Origin: Mycobacteriaceae bacterium
GTDB taxonomy: Bacteria; Actinomycetota; Actinomycetes; Mycobacteriales; Mycobacteriaceae
Direction: 5' to 3'
DNA: 64,000 nt
Assembly (NCBI GenBank): GCA_029977845.1
Contig: JAPOKC010000001.1
Span: 105,727-169,726 of the forward strand
How positions within the stretch are numbered: the stretch's first letter is position 1; every line of letters begins with the position of its first letter. The notes under the pieces are model-generated. The model searched no databases and was not told the origin of the DNA. It was given only the letters and a program-made list of their open reading frames with translations. The translations under genes were made by a program, and so were the position numbers. This document shows, in pieces, positions 32,201-41,927 of this stretch.

Positions 32201-32522
32201 CCACGGCTTCCCAGGCCGTCTCCATCATCAGGCGGTGCTGCGGGTCGATCGCCGCCGCCTCGCGGTCGCCGATGCCGAAGAACTCGGCGTCGAACCCGGC
32301 GACGTCGTCGATGAAACCACCCCACCGGGACACCGAACGGCCCGGCACACCGGGCTGGGGGTCGTAGTGCTCGTCGAGGCTCCACCGGTCCGGGGGGATG
32401 TCGGTGATCAGATCATCGCCGCTCAGCAGCGCGTCCCAGAGTTGTTCGGGGGAGTCGATCCCGCCGGGCAGCCGGCAGGCCATGCCAATCACCGCGATCG
32501 GTGTGACCTGGGGTTCAGCCAC
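26268..32522 (-). CDS. Mas-like iterative reducing polyketide synthase (KS-AT-DH-ER-KR-ACP)
   Basis: This 2084-residue PKS resembles mycocerosic acid synthase (about 2111 residues) and its paralogues Pks2-5, which elongate acyl chains with methylmalonyl-CoA to multimethyl-branched acids. Domains: KS (Cys178 in DSSCSSG, the Mas-type variant), AT (Ser622 in GHSMGE, with VASH downstream, a methylmalonyl signature), DH ([11 protein letters not shown] and [10 protein letters not shown]), ER ([11 protein letters not shown]), KR ([10 protein letters not shown], Tyr in GAYAAANSW), ACP (Ser2038 in HGLDSLGNL). The start is GTG 32522, preceded by gaagga; an upstream extension to 32702 is open but lacks family similarity. 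The assignment to Mas rather than another paralogue rests on the neighbouring PapA5-, PpsE- and Drr-like genes. Confidence 0.92.
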   Translation of the reverse strand: MAEPQVTPIAVIGMACRLPGGIDSPEQLWDALLSGDDLITDIPPDRWSLDEHYDPQPGVPGRSVSRWGGFIDDVAGFDAEFFGIGDREAAAIDPQHRLMMETAWEAVEHAGMAPSELAGSRTGVFAGLCHDDYMVVTTEAGAMSGPYGYTCTPYSMASGRIAYALGLRGPALTIDSSCSSGLLAVHLACRSLDDGESDYALAGGCQVLLDPAVSASASAQGMLSPTGRCHTFDVAADGFVRSDGCAVVLLKRLPDALRDGDRVLAVIRGTAANQDGPSATITTPSLDAQADVYRAALAVAAVDATTVGMVEAHGTGTPVGDPLEFGSLAKVYGTDGSRCALGSAKSNLGHTESAAGTVGLVKAILGLRAGLVPAMAHFNRLPEELSSIETGLLVPTQVTAWPIAGDGPRRAGVSSFGMSGTNVHAVLEQAPDSGPSSEVPSGGATGTLLFPVSSTSDEGLRATAERLAGWVETHREDLAAPDLAYTLARRRGHRSVRAGVMAAGLPDLIAGLREVATTEVAHPAAVGHDDRGPVWVFSGQGSQWAAMGADLLAREPAFAARVAELEPLIAAESGFSVTEAMSAPETVTGIDRVQPTLFAMQVALAAAMQSYGVTPGAVIGHSMGEAAAAVVSGALTPADGVRVICRRSRLMCRLSGGGAMASVELPAQQVRDELDSRGITDVVVSVFASPNSTVIGGATDTVRKLVADWESRDVMAREVAVDVASHSPQVDAILADLTGALAELTPAEPNVPYYSATLENPRTRPSFDAQYWVDNLRQPVRFATAVQAALEDGFRVFGEPSPHPLLMRAVEQTAAAAGIAIHAVAGMRRDQPLPDGARTFLADLHNAGAAVDFAVLYPSGRLVDAPLPTWTHRQFLLHSDSGDSAARGGPTASVHPLLGEHVRLPEEPERHIWQNDAGTAKLPWLADHKVNGVAAFPGAAYCEMALAAADLVFGDADCGSEVRDVGFEELMLLDEHIEVTASTAVTANGLAEFVVQTETDGERVRRAVATLAVGQNAPAPRQDITALLTEHPSRIAGEEIRQWFSARRIHFGPAFAGLVAVHTRDGGQTLLAEVALPGDIRSQQAGYRIHPALLDACFQSVTAAIGGSEGGLLLPLSVARLRQIRPGRDARYCLVRVVKADGSAIEADLNVLDADGEPVLQITGLKMGSQESKAGERDRVLAERLLTVEWTLQEPPAADTGSGAGDWLLIATDAQDGFTAQLADALSAHGAGCRTTTVDGFSGADLAGARLRGVVVTAGPSDSATDEKASERGRNLVAALVAVARELPNTDGEPPRFYVITRGALAVTPGDAVNLDHGGVTGLLRVIGAEHPPLRPSQIDIDAHTGGADVAAELLSRSDEDSTAWRDGSWYTARLRHSPLRPEERRTAEVDPTRDGMRLSIRTPGDLDTLEFVTADRQPPQAGQIEVAVEASSVNFADVLLAFGKYFAADGQRKGLGVDFAGVVTAVGPDVTDHKIGDRVGVIADTVGWSTFVTCDARLAAPLPDSLTSVAAASVSTAYATAWYSLHDLARIKSGDRVLIHSATGGVGQAAIAIARNAGAEIFATAGSDERRKLLRDMGIKYVYDSRTTDFADEIRRDTDGYGVDIVLNSLTGAAQWAGLDLLAFDGRFVEIGKRDVYEHTRVDLYPFRRNLSFFYADLLLISANAPSRIGELLSTVYGLVADGTLPTPEHVARPLAEAATAIREISAAQHTGKLILTIPREIQTDVSVPPTQAKVFRTDGSYIVTGGVGGLGLFLAAAMASAGCGRIILTSRSEPNAQSQKTIDRLRANGADVVVECGNIADPQTAGRLVAAATATGLPLRGVLHAAAVVDDATLENITDELIDRDWAPKASGAWHLHTATAGQPLDWFCSFSSVAALFGSPGQGAYAAANSWLDAFTAWRRTQGLPANAIAWGAWDQIGRGAGLAQRGDTAMISPQEGAHAFRALLRYDRGYSAYLPLAGAPWLAALAARSPVAEAFRAADGSEETANAALLAELRTMPAEEWPDRLRRIVTDEVGVILRRAVDPDRPFADHGLDSLGNLELRTHIENQTGIRVTTKTIVTHNTARALAAYLTEVLTEQQLS

Positions 32523-32598
32523 GAGAAGTCCTTCACTTTTCCGATGCCGCCCTGGCACACGCCGCGCGGGAAGCAGCGGCTTCAGCCGCCGGTGCGTC

Positions 32599-32619
32599 GT
32601 GCGAAAACCCGTTTCGCAC
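32599..32619. promoter_or_regulatory. Perfect 8+8 palindrome, candidate operator
   Basis: GTGCGAAA (32599-32606) and TTTCGCAC (32612-32619) are exact inverted copies around ACCCG. The site lies in the 209-base divergent gap between the Mas-like gene and the CMD-like gene. A minus-strand -10-like TAAGCT at 32630-32635 would place transcription of the Mas-like gene starting just before the palindrome, so a repressor bound here could block it. The cognate regulator is not evident in the window. Confidence 0.55.
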
Positions 32620-32731
32620 AGATTTGCCCAGCTTACCGGCTCGGCTGGTCGCGGCCCCGGGTATGCCCGGCTTACCTGGTCTAATAGCGGCAGCGACGGC
32701 ACGATCCCGGGTCGCCACGAGAGGGAAGAAC

Positions 32732-33307
32732 ATGACGTCTTCAGAGTCTCCTCCGGCGCTGCCGGCCCGGATTCCCCCGGGCGGGCGCCGCGAACTGGGC
32801 CTGATCGGCTGGCTGTTCTGTCGGTTGTCGGCGCGGGTGTGGGGGGTGCCCGAGGTGCACCTGTTCACCACGCTGGCCCAGCACCGTCGGCTGTTCTGGC
32901 CGTGGCTGCCGTTCAGCGGCATCCTGCTGCGGCGCGGCCGGCTGCCCGAGGCGGAAACCGAGCTGGCGATCCTGCGCGTCGGCCACCTGCGAGCCTCGGA
33001 GTACGAGCTTCAGCAGCACCGCCGGATCGCGCTGCGCCGCGGAGTCAGCGCGCAGCAGCAGGCGGCGATCTTCGCCTGGCCCGAAACCGACGGCTGCCCG
33101 GACGTCCTGACGGAGCGGCAGCGGACCCTGCTCACAGCAGTTGATCAGCTGGTTTGCGATCGCAATCTGTCCGCCGAGAACTGGCAGGCGTTGTCCCGAT
33201 ATCTGGATTCCCGTCAGCTCATCGAGTTCGTCACGCTGGTGGGCCAGTACGACGCACTGGCGATGACGCTGAACACTCTCGGCGTCCGGATGGATTACCC
33301 CGACTAG
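32732..33307 (+). CDS. Carboxymuconolactone decarboxylase / AhpD-like family protein
   Basis: A 191-residue protein starting at ATG 32732 after gagggaagaa. The family signature is seen in [27 protein letters not shown], split here as [16 protein letters not shown] followed by [11 protein letters not shown]. The paired cysteines (CxxC) of true AhpD peroxidase reductases are absent, so peroxidase activity is doubtful. Its substrate is not known. It is transcribed divergently from the Mas-like PKS across the palindrome and followed after 76 bases by another + strand gene. Confidence 0.75.
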   Translation: MTSSESPPALPARIPPGGRRELGLIGWLFCRLSARVWGVPEVHLFTTLAQHRRLFWPWLPFSGILLRRGRLPEAETELAILRVGHLRASEYELQQHRRIALRRGVSAQQQAAIFAWPETDGCPDVLTERQRTLLTAVDQLVCDRNLSAENWQALSRYLDSRQLIEFVTLVGQYDALAMTLNTLGVRMDYPD

Positions 33308-33383
33308 CCAACAACGGAGTCCGTAGTATCCAGGCGAGCCGGTGGTGATGAGAGACCCGGCCTGAGAACCCCAGGAGTCCGAT

Positions 33384-34145
33384 GTGAGCGAGGCACAGAT
33401 CAGGGAAGCCGTCATCGCGGCCGGCGGTCCCATCGAGCAGGCCGTCGCGGTCTTCATGCTGCACCCGGAGACCTTCGGCGGCAGTGTCGCCGCCGGCTAC
33501 GAGAACCCGTTCGCCGGTTACGTTCTCGGCCGCGGCGGTGTGTTGCCCAACCCCACCGGCGCCAAGGTGGCCGAGGCGTTCGTGATCTTCGAGCCGAACT
33601 TCATCCAGGCCATGTGGGACGCCGGCATCGGAGCCCGTACAGCCGCCGAGGCCTCCAAGCTGTACTGGGAGCAGACCGCGGACTTCGGCAAGAAGTATCT
33701 GACCGGCGCCGAGGGCCTGGATCGCATTGCGGCACTGGGCGAGAAGATCATCGCCGCGACCCCCGGCTCCGCGGACCTGCCGCTGTACTCGGGCTGGCGC
33801 TCGATGCCACTGGCGGCCGATCCCGGTGCGCGCGCTCTCCAGGTGATGTTCATCCTGCGCGAGCTGCGCGGCGATGTTCACTTCGCCTCCCTGAAGACAT
33901 CGGGTGTCCATCCGGTGGAGGCGCACATGCTCAACAAGGGTCATGAGTACACCACCATGTTCGGCTGGCCCGAACCGTTCGCCGACGGTGCGGACAAGAA
34001 GCAGGCCTACGCCGCGGTCGAGGACGCGACCAACAAGCGGATGACCGAGATCGTCGCCAATGCGCTGACTCTCGAGGAGGCGCAGGAGCTGGCCCGGTTG
34101 AGCACCGCCGCACTGGCCACACTGAAGGCCAACGTCCCGGGCTGA
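33384..34145 (+). CDS. SCO6745-like alpha-helical protein of unknown function
   Basis: A 253-residue protein with no signal peptide or membrane segment. Spaced motifs, the FxxFEPNF-like block after the first third, [13 protein letters not shown], and the late GWPEP, resemble the actinobacterial SCO6745 family, whose members have a helical fold of undefined function. The start is GTG 33384 with ccaggag 7-10 bases ahead; an overlapping out-of-frame ATG is at 33382. It is preceded by a CMD-like gene and followed after 17 bases by a protein kinase gene. I do not assign a function. Confidence 0.65.
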   Translation: MSEAQIREAVIAAGGPIEQAVAVFMLHPETFGGSVAAGYENPFAGYVLGRGGVLPNPTGAKVAEAFVIFEPNFIQAMWDAGIGARTAAEASKLYWEQTADFGKKYLTGAEGLDRIAALGEKIIAATPGSADLPLYSGWRSMPLAADPGARALQVMFILRELRGDVHFASLKTSGVHPVEAHMLNKGHEYTTMFGWPEPFADGADKKQAYAAVEDATNKRMTEIVANALTLEEAQELARLSTAALATLKANVPG

Positions 34146-34162
34146 GTCCCGCGACGTCCGCG

Positions 34163-35341
34163 ATGCCGTTAGAGGATGGGCAGGCCTTCGCCGGCTACAC
34201 CATCGAGGGCGTCCTCGGCAGTGGTGGAATGGGCGAGGTCTACCTCGCCCGACATCCGCGACTGCCGCGCCATGACGCGCTCAAGGTGCTCGGCGCGGCG
34301 GTCAGCGGCGACGAGGAGTACCGGCAGCGTTTCAACCTCGAAGCCGAGATGGTCTCCACCCTGCGGCATCCGCACATCGTCACGATCTACGACCGCGGCG
34401 ATTACGAAGGCCGGCTGTGGATCGCGATGGAGTACGTCGACGGCACGGATGCCGCGCGTCTGCTGTCCGAGCAGTACCCCGACGGGATACCCGTGGCAGA
34501 GGTGGTGCGGATCACCACCGCCATCGCCGATGCACTCGACTACGCGCACAGCCACCGCATGCTGCACCGCGACATCAAACCCGCCAACATCCTGCTGGGA
34601 CTTCATGCGGCGGGCGAGAACCGTGTGCTGCTGGCCGACTTCGGTGTGGCGCGCTGGATCGGCAAGCCGAGCGATCTGACCGGGGCGGACATGACCGTCG
34701 GCACGGTGAACTACGCCGCACCCGAACAGCTCAGAGGGGATGAGATCGACGGCCGCGCCGACCAGTACGCGTTGGCCGCGAGCGCCTACCACTTGCTCAC
34801 CGGCACAGCGCCTTTCGCCAACAGCAATCCGGCGGTTGTGATCAGCAGTCACCTGAGTTCACCGCCGCCGGCTTTCGGGCGCGACGACCTCTCCCGGTTC
34901 GGCCCGGTGTTCGCCAGGGCGTTGGCCAAGAAACCCGGCGACCGATTCACGAACTGCCGCGATTTCGCCCTCGCGTTGCGCAGCGCGCTCGACTCGCCGG
35001 AGAATGCGGGCGCCCGCCACCGTATGCCCGGTCCTACATCGCATCGCGGGCGCTGGATCGCGACCGCTGGGGCGGCGTTGGCGGCTGCCGCGATCGCCGC
35101 GGTGCTGCTGGTGCCGCGTATGCACGGCTCTGCCGTATCCGTTCTGAATTCTTCGCCGCCCCCGGCGGTGGCCGCCCGGATGGATCTTCCGGTGGTCGTC
35201 GTCGGCGCGGACTGCGCGGTGCTCGGCGCGGCGGCCGTCGCACCAACCGGAGAGCCCACCTATTGCGCGCACGGTGACCCGGGCAGTGACGCCATCGTGT
35301 GGTCGCTTCAACCGGAGCGGTTGCTGCGGCCGGTGTCGTGA
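34163..35341 (+). CDS. Membrane-anchored Ser/Thr protein kinase (Pkn family)
   Basis: A eukaryotic-type protein kinase of 392 residues. The N-terminal kinase domain (about 11-275) has the glycine loop [12 protein letters not shown]-binding Lys41, catalytic Asp137 in [11 protein letters not shown] in LLADFGVAR and APEQ in the activation segment, so it should be active. A single membrane segment lies at about 295-318 ([16 protein letters not shown]), followed by a short outer domain of about 75 residues holding two cysteines (ADCAVLG and PTYCAHG) that could form a disulfide. It most resembles the PknF/PknH group. The stop lies 3 bases from the stop of the convergent embB gene. In M. tuberculosis PknH regulates embCAB through EmbR, but no EmbR gene is present here. 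Confidence 0.88.
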   Translation: MPLEDGQAFAGYTIEGVLGSGGMGEVYLARHPRLPRHDALKVLGAAVSGDEEYRQRFNLEAEMVSTLRHPHIVTIYDRGDYEGRLWIAMEYVDGTDAARLLSEQYPDGIPVAEVVRITTAIADALDYAHSHRMLHRDIKPANILLGLHAAGENRVLLADFGVARWIGKPSDLTGADMTVGTVNYAAPEQLRGDEIDGRADQYALAASAYHLLTGTAPFANSNPAVVISSHLSSPPPAFGRDDLSRFGPVFARALAKKPGDRFTNCRDFALALRSALDSPENAGARHRMPGPTSHRGRWIATAGAALAAAAIAAVLLVPRMHGSAVSVLNSSPPPAVAARMDLPVVVVGADCAVLGAAAVAPTGEPTYCAHGDPGSDAIVWSLQPERLLRPVS

Positions 35342-35344
35342 AAC

Positions 35345-38300
35345 TCAGGCCTTGATCCGGATCTCGCCCGGCTTCCACAGCCCACTGCGGGTTGCGGTGC
35401 CGAGATCGATCCGTGCGGGCTGCGCGTCGACGATGGTGTCGAACTTGCGCAGTGAACCCCAATCCCGGCCCCAGTCGTGTGACAGGTAGGTGGCCATCAC
35501 GCTGGCCCGCAGCAGCAGATCGCTGATCCCCAGCAATCCGCCGTTGCGGCCGTCCTCCCAGGTGTCGGTGTCCTGCTTCTTGGCCGTGTAGTCCGGGGTT
35601 ATCCGGAATCTCGGCACCTGCGTCACCCCGTTGACATGCAGCATCGGCTGCTGGCACGGGAAGGCCAGCCCGACCGCCCAGTCCATCAGCACCGGCTGGG
35701 TCGAGCCGACGTATTCCTGAATCGAACGCAGTTCGGGAACCCGGGGCGGGGTGAGGGCGACCCAGTCGCCGACCGACAGTGACTTGTCCTGGGCCACGAT
35801 GCGAACTGCGGTCGCATCGGGGGCGATCTGCGAGCGCGCGTAGCGCAGGTTGCGCCAGGACGGAGCTGGCCCGATGTCGTACGGCTCAACCCGCCCGGAC
35901 GGCATCGGTGCGCCGTCCGGCCCGGGCCGGCCGTATTCGAGTTCGACGGTCTGCCCGTCGGTGTGCGCGTTGAGCACACTGTTGCCGGCGATCGTTCCGG
36001 CGGCGGTGACCACCACCAGCGGGTGGGCGTCATCCTTGGGCGGCAGCTGGTACCAGGCAGAGGTCAGCAGACTCTCCTGCTGGCTGCCGGCGGAGTAGCT
36101 GCCGGCCACCGCAACCCGAGCCGGATCCAGTTTGTAGGGCAACGGCACAGTGGAACCGTTGACACCCGGTGTGGCCAGTTTGAACGGGCCATCCCAGTCG
36201 TGATCGGTTCCGGGTTGGGTGTTGTTCACCCGGATCGCCTCGGCCACGATCTTTTCCGCGACGCCGTCGGGCGTGAAACCGACCGGTTTGGTTCCGCCCA
36301 GCGGCCCCAGTGCGCCGTAGGCGCCGGGCAGCGGCGTGAGAAACCCGGCGTTCGCGTCCGGCTCCACCAGAACGTCGTCGGCCAGTCCGCATCCACCGGA
36401 CAGCGCGCGGATGTTCGCCCATCCATTGGAGTAGGTCGGGTACTGACGAACGACGCCGGCCGTCATCGACGCCACGTTCACCACCACCATGAGACCGGCT
36501 GCCAGCGGTATCGGAGCGGCGGTCAACGCCCGGATGATCCGGCTCTCGCCCTGGGTCCGGGGTGCGAAGTGCAGCCAGAGCGTATAGAGGCCCGACAATA
36601 CGAACAGTGTGAAAAACATTGTGCTGACGCTGATTCCGGCGATCCGCGGCATCGTGCTGTTGAATGGCACGCCATAGCTGGACACATACCACCAGCCGTT
36701 GGTGGTGGCGAACGTCAGGGCGAGCACGAACAGGACCGCGGTCACGACCGTCATCCGGTTACGCGACCAGCGCAGTACCGCCGGCGATACCAGCACGGTG
36801 GCCACCGCCGCCATCGCCGCACCCACCGCTGCGAACAGTCCGAAGTGGTGCACCCATTTGGTGGGGGTGAACATCAACACGAACATGGTCGCGAAGATCA
36901 CGCCCATCAGCCGCCAGACCGGGCCACGCGCCACTCCGGGAACCCTTTTGCGGCGCAACATCACGAACATCGAGACGAACAGCGAGAGCATCGTGATCAG
37001 GAAGCCGAAGCGGCGCGACAGCGACCCGTCCACCGTCGGCAGGATCAGGTAGTAGTACCGAAGGTTCTCGGTGTACCACTCCTGGCTGGGGCCGATATCG
37101 GTGCGGATCCTGGTCGCCTCCAGCACCGTCGCCAAGGTCTGGTCGGCGAACACCACGGTGAGCACGATGGTGCCGGCCGCCAGCAGTGGCGCCACCAACG
37201 CCCAGGTGCCGAAGATCTTGCGCCGTCGCGCCAGGATCCGGATGATCGGCCGGCCACCTGCCAGCAGTGCGGCCACTGCGATCAGCCCGGTGGGCTGGAT
37301 TCCGAGGGTGAACGCGGCGGTGACGATGGCCAGTGCGGCCGGTGTGAGACGTCCTGAGGTGATCGCGCGTTCGATCAGCACGTAGGTGATCAGTGCGCCG
37401 GTGGTGATCTGGCCTTCGGGACGCAGGCCGTTGTCGAACGGCATCCAGGCCGCCAGCAGCACCAGTCCCGCCGCCCACAGCGCCGGGCGGCTACCCCAGA
37501 CGGCCGGTCCCAGCCGGGGCAGCACCTCGCGGGAGAGCAGCAGCCAGCAGATCAGCGCGCAGGCCAGATCGGGCAGCCGGATCCAGATGCTCGCGGTGGA
37601 CACGTGCGTCATCAGCGCGAGCACGTTGTAGTACCAGCCGAACGGATCCTCGGGAACACCGAACCAGCGGAAGTAGTTCGACATGTATCCGGCATGGCCG
37701 GCGATCCGGGCCATCCCGAGGATGTAACCGTCGTCGGAGGAGTTGCCGCCCATCACGTACCAGAGGGCGAACGTGCCCACCACGGCCACGTCGACGGCGG
37801 TGAAGGTTCGCCAACGCTGCGGGATGAGCCGGCGCATGCGCCGGCCGTCGAGGCGGTCCAGTCGCCACAGCGCCGCCACCGACACGATGGTCGCGGCGAT
37901 CGCCAGCAGCATCGCGGCCAGTTTCAGCGCGGTGGGCCTGGTGGAGAACCGGGTGTCGATGGTCGCCGAGACCTTCAGCCCGGCCGGCGCCGGCCCGGTC
38001 AGATCGGTGAACACTCCGACGATGCCCGGCCGCAGGTTCGGATCGGAGAAGCCGCTGCGCAGGTCCTGGTAACCGGTCTGGGCGGAATCCTGCTGCTGTC
38101 CGGTCTGGTCGGCGGGCGTGCTCGGCGGTAGGCCGACGAAGGTCGCGAAGGTCCCCTCCTCCGAGGAGGTGATCTCCAGGCGCCGGCATCCTGCCTGCGT
38201 TGTCGCCGGCCCAGCGGCTCCGGTGCCCAGCGCGCTCCGCGGCACGCTGGCGATCACGACGTTGCGGTCGGTGACGTCGACCCGTTGCGAATTCGCCGTC

Positions 38301-38626
38301 ACGAAAAGCGAATTCAGCGACGCCTCTTTGCCCTTCTGCGGGGCCAGGCCCAACACCATCCCGCCCTTGGGCGGCATCGACCGGAGCACCTCACACGGCA
38401 CGGTGGCGGTCACCGACACCGGCGTCAGTGAGATCAGCGGCGCGGTGACGTTGTTCAGCTGGCCGTTCTGGGGCCAGTTCAGCGTCGCCGTGGTCTGCAC
38501 CACCGGCAGCAGCGGGGTGAGCACGGCAAGGACGAACCCGACCAGGCCGGCGATCATGGCCACCGAGCGGGTGATCTTGACTTCGTCAGCGGCATTGCGT
38601 GCGCTGGCGGCGAGAGTCTGCGTCAT
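35345..38626 (-). CDS. embB: Arabinosyltransferase EmbB
   Basis: EmbB is a GT-C arabinofuranosyltransferase that, with EmbA, builds the branched end of arabinogalactan from decaprenyl-phospho-arabinose outside the membrane; it is a target of ethambutol. It has 1093 residues (about 1098 in M. tuberculosis), many membrane segments and a C-terminal carbohydrate-binding part. The catalytic loop SSDDGYILGMAR is intact, and Met305 corresponds to Met306 of M. tuberculosis, the commonest ethambutol-resistance position; the Ile-Leu two residues before it are also the sensitive type. ATG 38626 follows a gaggacc site. It is the last gene of the arabinan operon, 13 bases after embA. Confidence 0.97.
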   Translation of the reverse strand: MTQTLAASARNAADEVKITRSVAMIAGLVGFVLAVLTPLLPVVQTTATLNWPQNGQLNNVTAPLISLTPVSVTATVPCEVLRSMPPKGGMVLGLAPQKGKEASLNSLFVTANSQRVDVTDRNVVIASVPRSALGTGAAGPATTQAGCRRLEITSSEEGTFATFVGLPPSTPADQTGQQQDSAQTGYQDLRSGFSDPNLRPGIVGVFTDLTGPAPAGLKVSATIDTRFSTRPTALKLAAMLLAIAATIVSVAALWRLDRLDGRRMRRLIPQRWRTFTAVDVAVVGTFALWYVMGGNSSDDGYILGMARIAGHAGYMSNYFRWFGVPEDPFGWYYNVLALMTHVSTASIWIRLPDLACALICWLLLSREVLPRLGPAVWGSRPALWAAGLVLLAAWMPFDNGLRPEGQITTGALITYVLIERAITSGRLTPAALAIVTAAFTLGIQPTGLIAVAALLAGGRPIIRILARRRKIFGTWALVAPLLAAGTIVLTVVFADQTLATVLEATRIRTDIGPSQEWYTENLRYYYLILPTVDGSLSRRFGFLITMLSLFVSMFVMLRRKRVPGVARGPVWRLMGVIFATMFVLMFTPTKWVHHFGLFAAVGAAMAAVATVLVSPAVLRWSRNRMTVVTAVLFVLALTFATTNGWWYVSSYGVPFNSTMPRIAGISVSTMFFTLFVLSGLYTLWLHFAPRTQGESRIIRALTAAPIPLAAGLMVVVNVASMTAGVVRQYPTYSNGWANIRALSGGCGLADDVLVEPDANAGFLTPLPGAYGALGPLGGTKPVGFTPDGVAEKIVAEAIRVNNTQPGTDHDWDGPFKLATPGVNGSTVPLPYKLDPARVAVAGSYSAGSQQESLLTSAWYQLPPKDDAHPLVVVTAAGTIAGNSVLNAHTDGQTVELEYGRPGPDGAPMPSGRVEPYDIGPAPSWRNLRYARSQIAPDATAVRIVAQDKSLSVGDWVALTPPRVPELRSIQEYVGSTQPVLMDWAVGLAFPCQQPMLHVNGVTQVPRFRITPDYTAKKQDTDTWEDGRNGGLLGISDLLLRASVMATYLSHDWGRDWGSLRKFDTIVDAQPARIDLGTATRSGLWKPGEIRIKA

Positions 38627-38639
38627 GGCTGGTCCTCCA

Positions 38640-41600
38640 TCAGGGCAGCGCCCTGATCGGCCCGCGACGACTCCACCCGTTGACCCGCACCGAACCTTCG
38701 TCGATCATCGCGTCCGGTGACTGCGCGGCGGGCACCACCCGGATGTAGCGCTCGATGGCACCCCAGTCGCGGTACCAGTCGTCGCGGAGGTAGGTGGGAA
38801 CCGTCGAGGTGGTCAGCAGCGCCTGGATGAACAGGAACGGGCCACCCGCGCGAGCCGACTGCCACATGTTCGACGACACCACCACCTGCTTGAGATTCGG
38901 CTGGATCCGGTACTGAGGCACCTCGGCGACGCCGAGATGCTCGGAAGCCGGCCGCTGGCAGGGGAACTGGGCCGCGCTGGCGATGTCCATCAGCACCGGG
39001 GTCTGGGTGCCGAGGAAGCGGTTGGCGGTCTGCAGCACGGGAACCCGTGGCGGTGTGAACCCGAACCACTGGTCGGTGGACAGGTTCGGGTCATCGGCGA
39101 CGATGCGCGCGACGTTCGCCTCCGGCGGCGCCCAGCTCAGTGGGAAACGGAGGTTGCGCCAGGCCAGTTGCTCCTGCGTGTCGATGGGTTGCACCTTCTC
39201 GAGTGCCGTGAAGCTGCCGTCCGCATTGCGCGTACCCCATTGCAGTTTGAGGGACTGTCCGTAGTGGAACTCGTGCTCCTCGTCGTAGTACCAGATAGCT
39301 CCAACTGCGGCGACGGTCACCAGCGGACGGTCGGCGCTGCGCGGCGGCAGGTCGTACCACGCCGACGTCGCCTTCGCCGCGACGGTGTTCTCGTTGTAGC
39401 TGCCCATCACCGGGGTGGTCCGGGGGTCAAGTCCGAAGGGCAGGAACACCTTTGAGCCGTTGACACCGACCGGGCCGAAACCGCCGCCGGTGCCGCCGGT
39501 GAACCCGATGCCGACGTTCGGCTTGTTCGGGGAGCCATCGGAGTTCACCGTTCCCGGGTTGGCGACGAACGGTGACACCGGGTCGAGGATCTCGCTGACT
39601 CCGTTGGGGGTGAAGCCGATGGGGGTCTCGCCACCGAGCGGACCGTAGCGCCCCCACTTCTGTCCCGGTGCGGGCTGCAGCACTCCGGCGTTGGTATCGG
39701 CCTCGACCAGGACGTCGTCGGCCATGGCGCAACTCGACTTCGACAGCCCGGAGCGCAGCGCCGCCAGGTTGGCCTTCCCGTTGGTGTACGCGGGATAGCG
39801 CTGGACCATGCCCTTGGCCATCGACCCGACCGACAGCAGCACCATGATGAGTGAGAACACCAGCAGCGGTGTGGAGGCCAGCACCCGATTGCGGCGGGTG
39901 TTCTTGACCTCGGTATGACCGGCGTAGTCGATCCGGAAGTGCAGCCAGCCCGCGATCAATCCGGTGATGATCGCCAGCACCAGGAACATCGACGTGACCG
40001 GCTTGTGCATCAGCACCGGCTGCCGGTCGAACCACGGCACCCCGTAGTTGCCGACATAGAACCAGCCGTTGATACCCGAGGTCGCCCAGGCGGTGACGAA
40101 CAGCAGCGCGGTGACGTACAGCGCGAGGTTGCGACGGCTGTGCAGTCCCACCCGGGCGAAGGCGAACGCGGTCACCGCGCCCAGCGCGGCGGTCAGACCG
40201 GCGAACGCACCGAACTGGACCGCCCACTTCGTGGGGGTGAAGGTCAGTAACAGCAGACCCACCGCGGTGGCGCCGATCAGTCGCCACACCGGACCGCGCG
40301 CCACCCCCTCGACCCGACCGCGACGCAGCAGCAGGGTGAGCAGACCGAACATGCACAGCAACATGACCAGTACCGAGAAGCGCCGCGCCAGGGAGCCCTC
40401 GACGTTCTCCTCGACGGTCAGGAAGTAGTAACGCAGGAAGTCCTGATACCAGGAAATGGTCGGGCCGACAACGTATTTGATACGCGCCGACTCGGCCACC
40501 GTTGCCAGCGTCTGGTCGCGGAAGATCACCACGAAGATCACCGAGGCCGCCGCCGCGAGGGTGGCCAGCGGCGCCAGCGCTCCGTCTTGTCGTCGACGCT
40601 TGGCGATGATGCCGGCGACCGCCCGGGCCCCGACCAGCAGCGGGGCCAGTGCGACCACGCCCTGCGGAGCGAGCGTCACGCTGAACGCCGCGACGACGAG
40701 CGCCCACGCGGTAGGGGCCAGCGCGCTGGTCGCGATGGTCCGCTCCACCAGCATCCACACCGCCAGCACACCGAACGCGATCAGCGGTTCGGGCCGCAGA
40801 CCGTTGTTGAACGGCAGCCAGGCGGCCAGGAACACCGCGCCGGCCGTGGCCACCGCCACCCGGCTGCCCGACAGTCCGCCGCGGGCCGGCCCCAACCGTG
40901 GCAGCAGCCGGTGGCTGAGCAGCAGCCAACTCCCGATACCGGCGGCCAGCGCGGGCAGCCGCATCCACACCCCGGCAGTGCTCACCGAGGCGAGATGCGC
41001 CAGCACCGACTGGTACCAGTCGAACGGAGCCTCCGAGGCCCCGAAGTAGCGGTAGTAGTTGGCCGCGTAGCCGGCCTGCCCGGAGACCCGGGCGATGGTG
41101 AGGTTGTACCCGTCGTCCGACGAGATCGCCCCGATCACATGCCACAGCAACAGGGTGCCGATGACGCCGAAGTCGACCGGCCAGTGCGCCGGCAGGCGCC
41201 GGCCGTCACCGGTCCAGCGCGGCATACCGAAGCGGCGGTCCAGGATCGCCAGCGCCAGGATCGAGGCCAGTACGCACAGGATGCCGGCCACCATCGCCGC
41301 CGTCTTCAGCGCGGTGGGACTGGTGATGAACCGGGTGTCGATATCGATTCGAGCTGAAAGCGCCTGTTGAGCAGGCACTTTCAGCTCGGTGTAGACCCCG
41401 GTCACCTGAGGTTTCTTTTCCGGTGACAATGTTCCGGTTGCACCGGGGATGCCGACGAAGTCAGCTCCCACCGCCCCCGGGTTGGCCCAGACGTTGAGCA
41501 CCGTGCACGCGCCGGATTCGACGGCGGCCCTGGGTGCCACGGCCGCGACGGTGTCACGGAACGCCACGAAGACGCTGTCGGCGGTGGCCCGGACGAACAG

Positions 41601-41897
41601 TCCGTTCCGCGAGGCGTCGATGCCGTTGGCCGGGTTGGTGGCGAACACCAGACCGCCCGCCGGCGGCAGGGTGGAGATCACCGGACACGGGATCGACACC
41701 TTGAGTGCGGCAGGGGCGCCGGACACCAGCGGGGCGGTGATATCGCCGACCCGCCCGGCCTGCGGCCACAGAATGGTCGCGGTCGTCTGCCGCACCGGCA
41801 GCAGCGGAGTCAGCACACACAGCAGAACGCCGGCCAGACCGGTCAGCAGGGCGACGAGGCGGACCAGCCGGTTGGTGGTGGCAACGTCGCTCGGCAC
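38640..41897 (-). CDS. embA: Arabinosyltransferase EmbA
   Basis: EmbA is the partner of EmbB in making the terminal hexa-arabinofuranosyl motif of arabinogalactan. It has 1085 residues. The GT-C loop reads [12 protein letters not shown], and the conserved [16 protein letters not shown] block and WYVG-type segments of the Emb family follow. The start is GTG 41897, with a TACCAT hexamer 8 bases ahead and no ribosome site, indicating a promoter of its own in the 30-base embC-embA gap. The corresponding gap in M. tuberculosis carries a known embAB promoter where ethambutol-resistance mutations arise. Confidence 0.96.
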   Translation of the reverse strand: MPSDVATTNRLVRLVALLTGLAGVLLCVLTPLLPVRQTTATILWPQAGRVGDITAPLVSGAPAALKVSIPCPVISTLPPAGGLVFATNPANGIDASRNGLFVRATADSVFVAFRDTVAAVAPRAAVESGACTVLNVWANPGAVGADFVGIPGATGTLSPEKKPQVTGVYTELKVPAQQALSARIDIDTRFITSPTALKTAAMVAGILCVLASILALAILDRRFGMPRWTGDGRRLPAHWPVDFGVIGTLLLWHVIGAISSDDGYNLTIARVSGQAGYAANYYRYFGASEAPFDWYQSVLAHLASVSTAGVWMRLPALAAGIGSWLLLSHRLLPRLGPARGGLSGSRVAVATAGAVFLAAWLPFNNGLRPEPLIAFGVLAVWMLVERTIATSALAPTAWALVVAAFSVTLAPQGVVALAPLLVGARAVAGIIAKRRRQDGALAPLATLAAAASVIFVVIFRDQTLATVAESARIKYVVGPTISWYQDFLRYYFLTVEENVEGSLARRFSVLVMLLCMFGLLTLLLRRGRVEGVARGPVWRLIGATAVGLLLLTFTPTKWAVQFGAFAGLTAALGAVTAFAFARVGLHSRRNLALYVTALLFVTAWATSGINGWFYVGNYGVPWFDRQPVLMHKPVTSMFLVLAIITGLIAGWLHFRIDYAGHTEVKNTRRNRVLASTPLLVFSLIMVLLSVGSMAKGMVQRYPAYTNGKANLAALRSGLSKSSCAMADDVLVEADTNAGVLQPAPGQKWGRYGPLGGETPIGFTPNGVSEILDPVSPFVANPGTVNSDGSPNKPNVGIGFTGGTGGGFGPVGVNGSKVFLPFGLDPRTTPVMGSYNENTVAAKATSAWYDLPPRSADRPLVTVAAVGAIWYYDEEHEFHYGQSLKLQWGTRNADGSFTALEKVQPIDTQEQLAWRNLRFPLSWAPPEANVARIVADDPNLSTDQWFGFTPPRVPVLQTANRFLGTQTPVLMDIASAAQFPCQRPASEHLGVAEVPQYRIQPNLKQVVVSSNMWQSARAGGPFLFIQALLTTSTVPTYLRDDWYRDWGAIERYIRVVPAAQSPDAMIDEGSVRVNGWSRRGPIRALP

Positions 41898-41905
41898 GAG
41901 GGTCG

Positions 41906-41911
41906 ATGGTA
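41906..41911 (-). promoter_or_regulatory. -10-like hexamer TACCAT for embA
   Basis: On the minus strand TACCAT (TANNNT) ends 8 bases before the GTG of embA and lies wholly within the 30-base gap after embC. It agrees in position with the known embAB promoter of M. tuberculosis. Confidence 0.6.
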
Positions 41912-41927
41912 GGCGACGGCGATGCGC

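Noticed and set aside
32522..32702. Longer N terminus for the Mas-like protein (start at 32702)
   Set aside because: The added 60 residues are not family-like and would cover the palindrome; GTG 32522 has a good ribosome site and gives the Mas-type N terminus.
8183..35341. Mobile-element origin of the inserted lipid locus
   Set aside because: No transposase, integrase, target repeats or tRNA lie at its borders, and the genes share the neighbours' GC-rich composition. Horizontal gain or loss in relatives can only be judged by comparison.
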